Shown here in pieces: positions 1-9,043 of a stretch of 25,178 nt of DNA. Below the pieces are notes generated by a model, which saw nothing but the letters and a program-made list of their open reading frames with translations, searched no databases and was not told where the DNA came from. Origin of the DNA: Pseudomonadota bacterium. GTDB lineage: Bacteria; Pseudomonadota; Gammaproteobacteria; Pseudomonadales; Pseudomonadaceae. Both the position numbers and the translations under genes were made by a program. The stretch spans positions 1-25,178 of the forward strand of contig JAEWGL010000023.1 of assembly GCA_023388335.1 (NCBI GenBank), written 5' to 3'. The stretch's first letter is position 1; each line of letters starts with the position of its first letter.

Positions 1-192
1 CGGCTGACCCCGCAGGCCGAGCTGGCGGCCTCGATCAAGGCGATCAAGGAGCAACTGCGGGCCATCCCCGCCAAGGGCCTGGGCTATGGTGTGCTGCGTC
101 ATCTGGGCAGCGTTGCCCAGCGCCAGACGCTGGCGGCCTTGCCGCAACCGAAGGTGACCTTCAACTACCTCGGGCAGTTCGATGGCAGCTTC
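1..192 (+). repeat. Copy 1 of a 192-bp direct repeat shared by two E domains
   Basis: This block covers the late E-domain motifs, including YGVLRHL and NYLGQFD. It matches 4549-4740 at 190 of 192 bases; the differences are at 113 (T here, A there, Val to Asp) and 183 (silent). The offset of 4548 bp is exactly 1516 codons, one module. Similarity falls sharply after base 192. The upstream edge is cut off by the window, so the shared tract may be longer. Confidence 0.95.
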
Positions 193-3100
193 AACAGCAA
201 CGATGGGGCCTTGTTCGCCCCGTCGGGTGAGCGCGTCGGTGCCGACCAGGCGGCCGACGCGCCGCTGGGCAACTGGCTGACCATCAATGGCCAAGTCTAT
301 GACGGCCAACTGAGCCTGGCTTGGACCTTCAGCCGCGAGGTATTCTCCCGTGCGGCCATCGAAGCCCTGGCCGCGGCCTACCAGGCACACCTGGAGACGC
401 TGATCGGGCACTGCATCGAGCGGGATAACGCAGGTGTGACGCCGTCGGACTTCCCGCTGGCACAACTGGATCAGCCGCGCCTGGATGCGCTGGCCCATGA
501 CCCTCGGCAGATCGAGGACCTCTACCCGCTGTCGCCCATGCAGCAGGGCATGTTGTTCCACAGCCTGTACGAGCAGGGCAGCGGGCATTACCTGGGACAG
601 ATGCGCCTCGACGTGCGCGGCCTCGACCTGGAGCGCTTCCGCCAGGCTTGGCAAGCGGTGATGGACACGCACGATATCCTGCGCACCAGCTTCCTCTGGG
701 AAGGGCTGGAGCAGCCACTGCAATGCGTCCGCCGCCAGGTCCGCATGCCGTTCGAGGTCCTTGGCCAGCCTGTGGCCGAGGATATGCCACAGGCCTTGGA
801 TGCGCTGGCCCAGGCCGAGCGAGCCGGTGGTTTCGAACTGTCGACCGCACCCTTGTTGCGCCTGCTGGCGGTGAGCACGGGAGCTGACGGTCATCACCTC
901 ATCTACACCAGCCACCACATCCTGATGGACGGCTGGAGCAGCTCGCAACTGATGGGCCAGGTGATGCAGCACTACACCACCGGCCACCTGCCTCAGGCCA
1001 GTGGCCGCTACCGCGACTACATCGGTTGGCTGCAACGCCAGGATGGCGCCGCCGCCGAAGCCTTCTGGCGGGGCCAACTGGCGAGCCTGGAAACGCCAAC
1101 CCGCCTGGCCGGCGCCGGTGGACTGGACAGCCTGGGCATGCCGGGGCAAGGGCACGGTATCCATTCGGTGCGTGTGGCCGGTGAACGTGCCGAACGGCTG
1201 AACAATGCCGCACGCCTGCACAAGGTGACCCTCAACACCCTGATGCAGGCCGCCTGGCTGATCCTGCTGCAGCGCTACACCCGGCAGGACACGGTGGTAT
1301 TTGGTGCCACGGTGGCGGGCCGCCCGATCGAGCTGGTCGGCATCGAGAAGCAGATTGGCCTGTTCATCAACACCCTGCCGGTGGTCGCTTGCCCGCGACC
1401 GGAACACTGCGTGGGCGACTGGCTGCAGGCGGTGCAGGCCATCAACCTGGGCCTGCGCGACTATGAGCACACGCCATTGTTCGACATCCAGCGTTGGGCG
1501 GGGCAGGGTGGCGAAGCCCTGTTCGACAATATCCTGGTGTTCGAGAACTACCCGATCGCCGAGGTCCTGCAGCAGCAAGCGCCAGCCGACCTGGAATTCG
1601 GCAGCGTCGCCAACAACGTTCGCACCAACTATCCGCTGAGCCTGGCCGTGGGCATGGGCAGCAGTCTGGACCTGCACTACAGCCATGACCTGGCGCACTT
1701 CAGCCCTGCGGCCATTACGCGCCTGAACGACCACCTGCTACAGCTGCTCGATTGGCTGGCGGACGCACCAGGCCAGGCTTGCCTGGGCCAGTTCGAGTTC
1801 ACGGCGGGCGAGGCGCGTCAGGCCATGGTGCAGGCCTGGCAGGGCGAGGCCATCGACTACAGGGCCGACGCCCATGTGCACGCCTTGTTCGAACAACAGG
1901 CGCAGCGCAGCCCGGACGCCACCGCGCTGGTCTTCGCCGGCCAGCCGCTGAGCTACCAGGCACTCAACGCCCAGGCCAACCGCCTGGCCCGGCGCTTGAT
2001 CGACCTGGGCGTGGGCCCGGACGTGCCCGTGGGCATCGCCTTGCAGCGCAGCGTGGAGATGGTGGTCAGCCTGCTGGCCGTGCTCAAGGCCGGTGGCGCC
2101 TACGTGCCGCTGGACCCGGACTACCCGGCCGAACGCCTGGCCTACATGATCGACGACAGCGGCATACAGCTGTTGCTGAGCAACCGCGCCAGCTGCGCCG
2201 GCCTGCCCTTGGACGGGCGTGCGCTGCGGGTGCTGGAGGTGGATACGCTGGCGCTGGAGGGCTACAGCGAGGCCAACCCGGTGACCTGCGTGGGCGCCGA
2301 CAACCTGGCCTACATCATCTACACCTCCGGCTCCACCGGCCGGCCGAAGGGGGTCGGCAACCACCACGGCGCCTTGCTCGGCCGCCTGTTGTGGATGCAG
2401 CAGACCTATGGCCTGGAAGCGGGCGAAGGGGTGTTGCAGAAGACCTCGTTCAGCTTCGACGTGTCGGTGTGGGAATTCCTCTGGCCGTTGAGCGCCGGCG
2501 GCCGCTTGGTGCTGGCCGAACCGGGCGATCAGCGTGATCCGGAGCGCCTGGTGGCGCTGATCCAGGCGCAGCGGGTGAGTACGCTGCACTTCGTACCCTC
2601 GATGCTGCAGGCCTTCATCGAAACCCCTGGGCTGGCCGAATGCAGCAGCCTCAAGCGGCTGTTCTCTGGCGGCGAGGCGCTGTCGCGCGAGCTGCTGGAG
2701 CGGACCCAGGCGCGTATGCCAGCGGTAGCCCTGTACAACCGCTATGGCCCGGCCGAGGCGGCGATCAACGCCACCCACGGCGAGCGTGCGCAAGCGGGCC
2801 AGGGCGGCGTGCCGATCGGTTGCGCCTTGCCCAACACCCGCCTGTACGTGCTCGGCGAGAGCGCCGAGCTGCTGCCGCTGGGCGCGGTGGGCGAGCTGTA
2901 CATCGGCGGTTCGTGCCTGGCCCGTGGCTACCACGGCCAAGCGGCGCTGACCGCCGAACGCTTCGTGCCGGACCCGTTTGCCGTGGCACCCGGGGGCCGC
3001 GCCTACCGCACCGGCGACCTGGTGCGTTACCTGGCCGACGGTCAGGTGGACTATGTCAGCCGGGTCGACCACCAGGTGAAGATCCGCGGCTTCCGCATCG

Positions 3101-6100
3101 AACTGGGCGAAATCCAAACCTGCCTGCTGGGCGATGCCCAGGTGCGCGAGGCGGTGGTGCTGGCGCAGCCAGGGCCGGCGGGCGCGCAGCTGGTGGCGTA
3201 CCTGGTGGCCGATGCCGGCGAAGGCGAGGGTGCGTTGCGCGAGCGGCTCAAGGCCCAGCTCAAGGCCCAGTTGCCCGACTACATGGTGCCGGCGCACCTG
3301 CTGCTGCTGGACGCGCTGCCGCTCAACCCCAACGGCAAGCTGGACCGTAACGCCTTGCCGCAGCCGGACGCGCGGCAGGCGCAGGAGGCCTACGTGGCGC
3401 CGCAAGGGGCCATGGAGCAGGCGCTGGCGAGTATCTGGCAAGCGGTGCTGCGCCTGCCGCGGGTGGGCATGACGGACAACTTCTTCGAACTGGGCGGCGA
3501 CTCGATCATCTCCATCCAGGTGGTCAGCCGTGCGCGCCAGGCCGGCATCCGTTTCAGCCCCAAGGACCTGTTCGAACAGCAGACCCTGCAGGGCCTGGCC
3601 CGTGTGGCGCGGCAAGAGCACGCGTCGCAGCAGGCGCAAGGCCCGGTGACCGGCGGCATGGCGCTGCTGCCGATCCAGCAAGGTTTCTTCGACAAAGCCT
3701 TGAACCAGCCCAACCACTGGAACCAGTCGGTCTCCCTCAAGCCAGGCGAGCCGCTGCAGGCGGCGCTGCTTGAGCAGGCGCTGGCGGCGCTGGTCAGCCA
3801 CCACGATGCCTTGCGCCTGCGCTTCCTTGGCCAAGGCAATGCCGTGCAGGCCGCACACCTGACGCTGGCCGAGCAAGCGGCCCAACACGAGGCCGATCGA
3901 TTGCTGTGGCAGGCCGACCTGGCCGACGCCGAAGCCTTGCAGGTCCTCGCCAACCGAGCCCAGGCCAGCCTCGACCTTGAGCAGGGTCCGCTGCTGCGTG
4001 CGGTGCTCGCCAGCCTGCCGGGCGGTGAGCAACGTCTGCTGCTGGTGATCCACCACCTGGTGGTCGATGGCGTGTCCTGGCGTATCCTCTTCGAGGACCT
4101 GCAACGCGCCTACAGGCAACTGGCTGATGGCCAGCCGCTGCAGTTGCCGGCCAAGACCAGCAGCTACCAGCAGTGGGGCGAGCGACTGCAGGCCCATGCC
4201 AGCAGCGATGCGCTGGCGGCCGAGTTCGGCTACTGGCAGGCACAATTGAGTGGCGCCCCGAGCGACCTGCCTTGCGAGCATCCACAGGCCGCCCAATACA
4301 ACCGGGATGCCTGCACGGTACAGCTGCGCCTGGCGCGCGAGACGACCCAGCACCTGTTGCAGCAAGCCCCGGCGGCCTACCGTACCCAGGTCAACGACCT
4401 GTTGCTGACGGCGCTGGCCCGTGCCCTGGCCGACTGGACCGGCAGCGACAGCGCGCTGATCCGCCTGGAAGGCCATGGCCGTGAGGAGCTGTTCGACGAC
4501 ATCGACCTGACCCGCACCGTGGGCTGGTTCACCACGGTGTTCCCGGTGCGGCTGACCCCGCAGGCCGAGCTGGCGGCCTCGATCAAGGCGATCAAGGAGC
4601 AACTGCGGGCCATCCCCGCCAAGGGCCTGGGCTATGGTGTGCTGCGTCATCTGGGCAGCGATGCCCAGCGCCAGACGCTGGCGGCCTTGCCGCAACCGAA
4701 GGTGACCTTCAACTACCTCGGGCAGTTCGACGGCAGCTTCGCCGCTGACGACACCGCGCTGTTCGTGCCTTGCATGGCCCAGAAGGGTGCCGAGCAGGAT
4801 GCCGATGCCCAGTTGAACAACGACCTGCTGATCAACGGCCGGGTGTTCGGCGGCGAGTTGAGCCTGAACTGGACCTTCAGCAACGAGCGTTATGCGCCAG
4901 CGCTGATCCAGGCCTTGGCCGATGCTTACACCGCGCAGTTGCAGGCAGTGATCGAGCACTGCCTGCTGGCCGACAGCGCTGGCGTCACGCCTTCGGACTT
5001 CCCGCTGACCGGGCTGGACCAGGCGCAGCTCGAGGCCTTGCCTGTCGCGGCCAAGGCCATCGAGGATATCTACCCGATGTCGCCGATGCAGATGGGCATG
5101 TACTTCCACTCCCTCGCCGAACCGGATGCCCAGTTGTACATCAACCAGACCAGTGTGCCGGTCGAAGGCCTGGACGTAGCGCGCCTGCAGGCCGCCTGGG
5201 ATACCGTGATCGCGCGGCACGAAGTACTGCGCAGCAGCTTCCATGGCAATGCAGGCTCGACCGAGCCGCTGCAAGTGGTGCACCGTGCCGCACGCATGCC
5301 AGTGACGCTGCTGGACTGGCGCGACCGTGAGGTCGACGAGCAGGCCCTGGCCACCCTGGCCGGGCAGTGCGCGGCCAGCCTCGACCTGCAGGCCGCGCCG
5401 CTGATGCACCTGACGCTGGTCAAGCTGGACGAGCAACGCCACCAGTTGATCTGGAGCCGTCACCACCTGCTGATGGACGGCTGGAGCAATTCGCAACTGT
5501 TGGCCGAGGTGTTCGTGGCCTATGCCGGGCATGCGCTGCCGGCCAAGCAGGGACGCTATCGCGACTACATCGCCTGGTTGCAGGCCCAGCCGCGGTCAGC
5601 CTTGGAAAGCTTCTGGAAAGACAAGCTCAAGGGCCTGGAGAGTGCCACGCTGCTGGCCGACAGCCTGTATCCCAAGGCCGATCCGAGCCTGGCCGGGCAT
5701 GCTGCCTTGTACCTGGACTGGGATGGCGCCCGCACCGCGAAGCTGCGAGAACAGGCCCAGCGCCTGCGGGTCACCCCCAACACCCTGGTCCAGGCGGTAT
5801 GGGTGGTCCTGCTGCAACGCTACAGCGGTCGTCAGCAGGTCTGCTTCGGTGCCACGGTGGCCGGCCGCCCAGCGACCTTGCCGGGTTCGGAGCAGATGCT
5901 TGGCCTGTTCATCAACACCCTGCCGATCATCCAGGCGCCGTCCCCCGGCCAACGCTTCGATCACTGGTTGCTGGCGTTGCAGGCCTACAACCTGGAAGTG
6001 CGTGACCATGAGCATGCGTCCCTGGCCGATGTGCAGCGCTGGTCGGGGCAGGGCGGACAGGCATTGTTCGACAGCATCATCGTGTTCGAGAACTACCCGG

Positions 6101-8979
6101 TGGACGAGCGTCTGCAGGGCCTCGGCCAAGGCGAACTGCGCTTTGGCCAGGCCCAGGGCCGCGACGTCACGAATTACGCCATGGACCTGGCGGTGAACTT
6201 GGGCGAACGGCTGAACATTGAATTCCTCTACCTGCGCAACCGCTTCACCGAGCAGGGTACTGCGCAGATTCGCGACAGCTTCGAGCAGTTGCTGCAGAGC
6301 GTGCTGGACGCGCCCGGGCAGATGATTGGCAACCTGGACATCCTTGGCCCGGCCGAACAGGTCCTGCTGGCCGAATGCAAACGGCTGCCGGCCCGCGGCG
6401 CTGCCGCCGAGTCGCTGGTGCAACGCCTGCAGGCCAACGCCGCGCAGCGGCCGGATGCACTGGCAGTGGCCTGCGACGACGTGCGTCTGAGCTTTGCCGG
6501 ACTTGAACAGCGGGCCAATCTTCTGGCCAATCGCCTGGTAGCCGAGGGTGTTGGCCCCGAGGTGCTGGTGGGCATCGCCCTGGAGCGGTCGGTCGAGGTC
6601 ATCGTGGCCTTCTATGCGGTACTCAAGGCCGGTGGCGCCTACGTGCCGCTGGACATCGACTACCCCGCCGAGCGCCTGAAATGGATCGCCGAGAACTCGG
6701 GCCTGTCGCTGCTGCTGACCCAGGCCGCGGTGGCAGCGCGTCTGCCGGCTCTGCAACAGGTGCGGCGCCTGACCCTCGATACGCTCGACTTGGCCGACTG
6801 TGACGCCCAGGCGCCACAAGCACGGGCGCACGACGATAACCTGGCCTACGTCATCTATACCTCCGGATCCACCGGCAATCCCAAGGGTGTCGCGGTGGCT
6901 CGCGGGCCATTGCAGATGCACTGCGAAGCCATCATCGAGCGCTATGGCATGGATCCGCAGACGCGCGAGCTGCTGTTCATGTCGTTCGCATTCGACGGCG
7001 CCCAGGAGCGTTGGCTGTCGACCTTGCTGGCCGGAGGTAGCCTGGTGCTGCGCGGTAATCGCCTGTGGACGGCGCAGGAGACCTGGGATGCGCTGCATGC
7101 CCATGGCATCAGCATCGCCTGCTTCCCGCCGGCCTACCTGCAGCAACTGGCCGAGCACGGCGAAGATCGCGACACTCCGCCACCGGTGCACACCTATTGC
7201 TTCGGCGGCGACGCGGTGGCCGAGGCGAGCTTCGAGCTGGTACGGCGCAACTTGCGGCCGCGCTGGATCACCAACGGCTATGGCCCGACCGAAACGGTGG
7301 TGACGCCGTTGCTGTGGAAAGCCGGGGCGGCCGATCACTGCGGTGCGGCCGTGGCCCCGATCGGCCAGCGGGTCGGCAGTCGTACCCTGTACGTGCTGGA
7401 CGATCAGCTCAACCCGCTGCCCCATGGTGTGGTGGGCGAGCTGTACATTGGTGGCCTGGGCCTGGCCCGTGGTTACCGAGCGCAGCCTGGCCTGAGCGCC
7501 GAGCGCTTCGTTGCCGACCCGTTCGGTGGCGAAGGCGGGCGCCTGTACCGCACCGGTGACCTGGTGCGCCAACGCCAGGATGGCGTCATGGACTACAGGG
7601 GGCGGGCGGATCACCAGGTCAAAGTGCGTGGTTTCCGTATCGAACTTGGCGAGGTCGAGGCCTGCCTGCGCCGCGAGGCGGGTGTGCGCGATGCGGTAGT
7701 GATCGCCCGCGACATGCACGGCAGCCGCCAGCTGATTGGCTACGTGGTCGCCACGCCCGAGCACACTGGCGAAAGCCTGCGCGGCGCCTTGCAAGGCCAG
7801 TTGCCGGACTACATGGTGCCGACGCAGATCGTTGTGCTCCAAGCGCTGCCGCTCAGCCCCAATGGCAAGGTGGATCGCAAGGCCCTGCCCGATCCCGAGT
7901 TGCAACGCTCGGCTTACCTGGCGCCGCGCAATGCGCTGGAGCATGCGTTGGCGCAGATCTGGCAAGAGGTGCTGGAGGTGGAACAGGTCGGCATGACGGA
8001 CAACTTCTTCGAGCTGGGCGGCGACTCGCTGCGCACCCTCAAGGTGCTGAGCAAGGTCCGCGCCCAACCAGCGCTGGGGTTGACCCTGAGCTTGCGCGAC
8101 ATGATGAGCAAACCGACCATTGCCGAGCTGTCTGGCTACCAGGAGCAGGCCGAGCGTGCACTCGACCCCCTGCTGCCGCTCAACGGCAAGGTCATCGGGC
8201 GAGCGCCGCTGTTCTGCATGCACGCAGGCTTTGGCACGGTGTTCGACTACGAGCCGCTGGCACGCAGCCTGGAGGGTACGCGGAGCGTCTACGGCTTGCA
8301 GTGCCGGATGCAGATCGACCGGCAGTGGAGCGATGAGTCGCTGGCGGCCATGGCGATCGACTACGCCCAGTACATCCGCCAGAAACAGGCCCATGGGCCG
8401 TACTACCTGCTGGGCTGGTCGCTCGGCGGCCCGCTGACCGTGCTGGTGGCCCGAGAACTGGAGCGGCAGGGGCAGGAGGTGGCCTGGCTGGGGCTGGTGG
8501 ACAGCTACGTGCCGTCTTCGCGTGGTGCCGAAACTGCGCTGGACTGGGGCCATGAGTTGCGCCAGTTCCTTAGCATTGCCCTGAACCGTGCGGCCGGACA
8601 GTTGCCGGTGTTCGAACTGCAGGCCGCGGCACCGACCGCGCATATCGAAGGGCTGATCGAGACGCTGCTACATGCGCGTGATGATTGGCGCGCGCACCTG
8701 AACTTCTCGGTCGACGACCTGGCGCACACCTTTGCCGTGGCCATGAAGCTCAAGGCGCTGGCGGCAGACCTCGGGTCGTTGCCGCCGGTACAGGCAGCGA
8801 CCACCTGCTGGTGGAACGCTGACGGTGAACACCCGCGCCGACAGGACTTCGAGCAGGCGCTGGGCAGTGTACAGGCGCGGCACCTGGTGCCGGCCAGCCA
8901 CTTCCAGATCCTTCAACACGAGGCACTGCTCGGCGAGGTCAGCCAATTGCTCGGCGACCTGCTGCCGATAGGTGACTGA
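1..8979 (+). CDS. pvdD: Pyoverdine non-ribosomal peptide synthetase, terminal subunit (5' end outside window)
   Basis: This cytoplasmic synthetase adds the last residues of the pyoverdine peptide and releases it. The reading frame is open from base 1, so the true start lies upstream. Domain order: end of an epimerisation (E) domain (1 to about 430); C domain from about 511, with HHILMDG at 913-933; A domain about 1870-3360, with YTSGSTG at 2320; carrier with GGDS Ser at 3502; full E domain about 3660-5000, with HHLVVDG at 4051-4071; second C domain from 5059, with HHLLMDG at 5461; A domain about 6400-7890; carrier Ser at 8026; thioesterase about 8190-8976, with GWSLGG (Ser 8419), Asp 8500 and His 8899. 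Two E domains imply two D-residues before the last one. My reading of the A-domain pockets is D-V-W-H-F-G-R-I-N, then D-G-E-C-C-G-G-V-T. I remember the second as close to the cyclo-hydroxyornithine code. The terminal TE supports the name pvdD by analogy with P. aeruginosa. Regulation is not visible because the promoter is outside. Confidence 0.95.
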   Translation, partial: RLTPQAELAASIKAIKEQLRAIPAKGLGYGVLRHLGSVAQRQTLAALPQPKVTFNYLGQFDGSFNSNDGALFAPSGERVGADQAADAPLGNWLTINGQVYDGQLSLAWTFSREVFSRAAIEALAAAYQAHLETLIGHCIERDNAGVTPSDFPLAQLDQPRLDALAHDPRQIEDLYPLSPMQQGMLFHSLYEQGSGHYLGQMRLDVRGLDLERFRQAWQAVMDTHDILRTSFLWEGLEQPLQCVRRQVRMPFEVLGQPVAEDMPQALDALAQAERAGGFELSTAPLLRLLAVSTGADGHHLIYTSHHILMDGWSSSQLMGQVMQHYTTGHLPQASGRYRDYIGWLQRQDGAAAEAFWRGQLASLETPTRLAGAGGLDSLGMPGQGHGIHSVRVAGERAERLNNAARLHKVTLNTLMQAAWLILLQRYTRQDTVVFGATVAGRPIELVGIEKQIGLFINTLPVVACPRPEHCVGDWLQAVQAINLGLRDYEHTPLFDIQRWAGQGGEALFDNILVFENYPIAEVLQQQAPADLEFGSVANNVRTNYPLSLAVGMGSSLDLHYSHDLAHFSPAAITRLNDHLLQLLDWLADAPGQACLGQFEFTAGEARQAMVQAWQGEAIDYRADAHVHALFEQQAQRSPDATALVFAGQPLSYQALNAQANRLARRLIDLGVGPDVPVGIALQRSVEMVVSLLAVLKAGGAYVPLDPDYPAERLAYMIDDSGIQLLLSNRASCAGLPLDGRALRVLEVDTLALEGYSEANPVTCVGADNLAYIIYTSGSTGRPKGVGNHHGALLGRLLWMQQTYGLEAGEGVLQKTSFSFDVSVWEFLWPLSAGGRLVLAEPGDQRDPERLVALIQAQRVSTLHFVPSMLQAFIETPGLAECSSLKRLFSGGEALSRELLERTQARMPAVALYNRYGPAEAAINATHGERAQAGQGGVPIGCALPNTRLYVLGESAELLPLGAVGELYIGGSCLARGYHGQAALTAERFVPDPFAVAPGGRAYRTGDLVRYLADGQVDYVSRVDHQVKIRGFRIELGEIQTCLLGDAQVREAVVLAQPGPAGAQLVAYLVADAGEGEGALRERLKAQLKAQLPDYMVPAHLLLLDALPLNPNGKLDRNALPQPDARQAQEAYVAPQGAMEQALASIWQAVLRLPRVGMTDNFFELGGDSIISIQVVSRARQAGIRFSPKDLFEQQTLQGLARVARQEHASQQAQGPVTGGMALLPIQQGFFDKALNQPNHWNQSVSLKPGEPLQAALLEQALAALVSHHDALRLRFLGQGNAVQAAHLTLAEQAAQHEADRLLWQADLADAEALQVLANRAQASLDLEQGPLLRAVLASLPGGEQRLLLVIHHLVVDGVSWRILFEDLQRAYRQLADGQPLQLPAKTSSYQQWGERLQAHASSDALAAEFGYWQAQLSGAPSDLPCEHPQAAQYNRDACTVQLRLARETTQHLLQQAPAAYRTQVNDLLLTALARALADWTGSDSALIRLEGHGREELFDDIDLTRTVGWFTTVFPVRLTPQAELAASIKAIKEQLRAIPAKGLGYGVLRHLGSDAQRQTLAALPQPKVTFNYLGQFDGSFAADDTALFVPCMAQKGAEQDADAQLNNDLLINGRVFGGELSLNWTFSNERYAPALIQALADAYTAQLQAVIEHCLLADSAGVTPSDFPLTGLDQAQLEALPVAAKAIEDIYPMSPMQMGMYFHSLAEPDAQLYINQTSVPVEGLDVARLQAAWDTVIARHEVLRSSFHGNAGSTEPLQVVHRAARMPVTLLDWRDREVDEQALATLAGQCAASLDLQAAPLMHLTLVKLDEQRHQLIWSRHHLLMDGWSNSQLLAEVFVAYAGHALPAKQGRYRDYIAWLQAQPRSALESFWKDKLKGLESATLLADSLYPKADPSLAGHAALYLDWDGARTAKLREQAQRLRVTPNTLVQAVWVVLLQRYSGRQQVCFGATVAGRPATLPGSEQMLGLFINTLPIIQAPSPGQRFDHWLLALQAYNLEVRDHEHASLADVQRWSGQGGQALFDSIIVFENYPVDERLQGLGQGELRFGQAQGRDVTNYAMDLAVNLGERLNIEFLYLRNRFTEQGTAQIRDSFEQLLQSVLDAPGQMIGNLDILGPAEQVLLAECKRLPARGAAAESLVQRLQANAAQRPDALAVACDDVRLSFAGLEQRANLLANRLVAEGVGPEVLVGIALERSVEVIVAFYAVLKAGGAYVPLDIDYPAERLKWIAENSGLSLLLTQAAVAARLPALQQVRRLTLDTLDLADCDAQAPQARAHDDNLAYVIYTSGSTGNPKGVAVARGPLQMHCEAIIERYGMDPQTRELLFMSFAFDGAQERWLSTLLAGGSLVLRGNRLWTAQETWDALHAHGISIACFPPAYLQQLAEHGEDRDTPPPVHTYCFGGDAVAEASFELVRRNLRPRWITNGYGPTETVVTPLLWKAGAADHCGAAVAPIGQRVGSRTLYVLDDQLNPLPHGVVGELYIGGLGLARGYRAQPGLSAERFVADPFGGEGGRLYRTGDLVRQRQDGVMDYRGRADHQVKVRGFRIELGEVEACLRREAGVRDAVVIARDMHGSRQLIGYVVATPEHTGESLRGALQGQLPDYMVPTQIVVLQALPLSPNGKVDRKALPDPELQRSAYLAPRNALEHALAQIWQEVLEVEQVGMTDNFFELGGDSLRTLKVLSKVRAQPALGLTLSLRDMMSKPTIAELSGYQEQAERALDPLLPLNGKVIGRAPLFCMHAGFGTVFDYEPLARSLEGTRSVYGLQCRMQIDRQWSDESLAAMAIDYAQYIRQKQAHGPYYLLGWSLGGPLTVLVARELERQGQEVAWLGLVDSYVPSSRGAETALDWGHELRQFLSIALNRAAGQLPVFELQAAAPTAHIEGLIETLLHARDDWRAHLNFSVDDLAHTFAVAMKLKALAADLGSLPPVQAATTCWWNADGEHPRRQDFEQALGSVQARHLVPASHFQILQHEALLGEVSQLLGDLLPIGD
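4549..4740 (+). repeat. Copy 2 of the 192-bp E-domain direct repeat
   Basis: This is the in-frame partner of bases 1-192, in the E domain of the complete C-A-T-E module. Near identity at synonymous positions suggests recent recombination or gene conversion between E domains of one synthetase, because protein-level conservation alone would not hold third codon positions. Confidence 0.95.
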
Positions 8980-9043
8980 TAGCCGCCCTGCCGGCCCGGG
9001 CATCCGGGTCGGCCTCAACTGAATCAATGATCAAGGATACCCA

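Noticed and set aside
1738..5532. A 1264-codon open frame on the minus strand opposite the synthetase gene
   Set aside because: It mirrors the codon bias of the high-GC synthetase gene and its translation is low-complexity (rich in Gln, His, Arg, Leu) without any domain. The same holds for the 1015-codon frame at 5596-8643.
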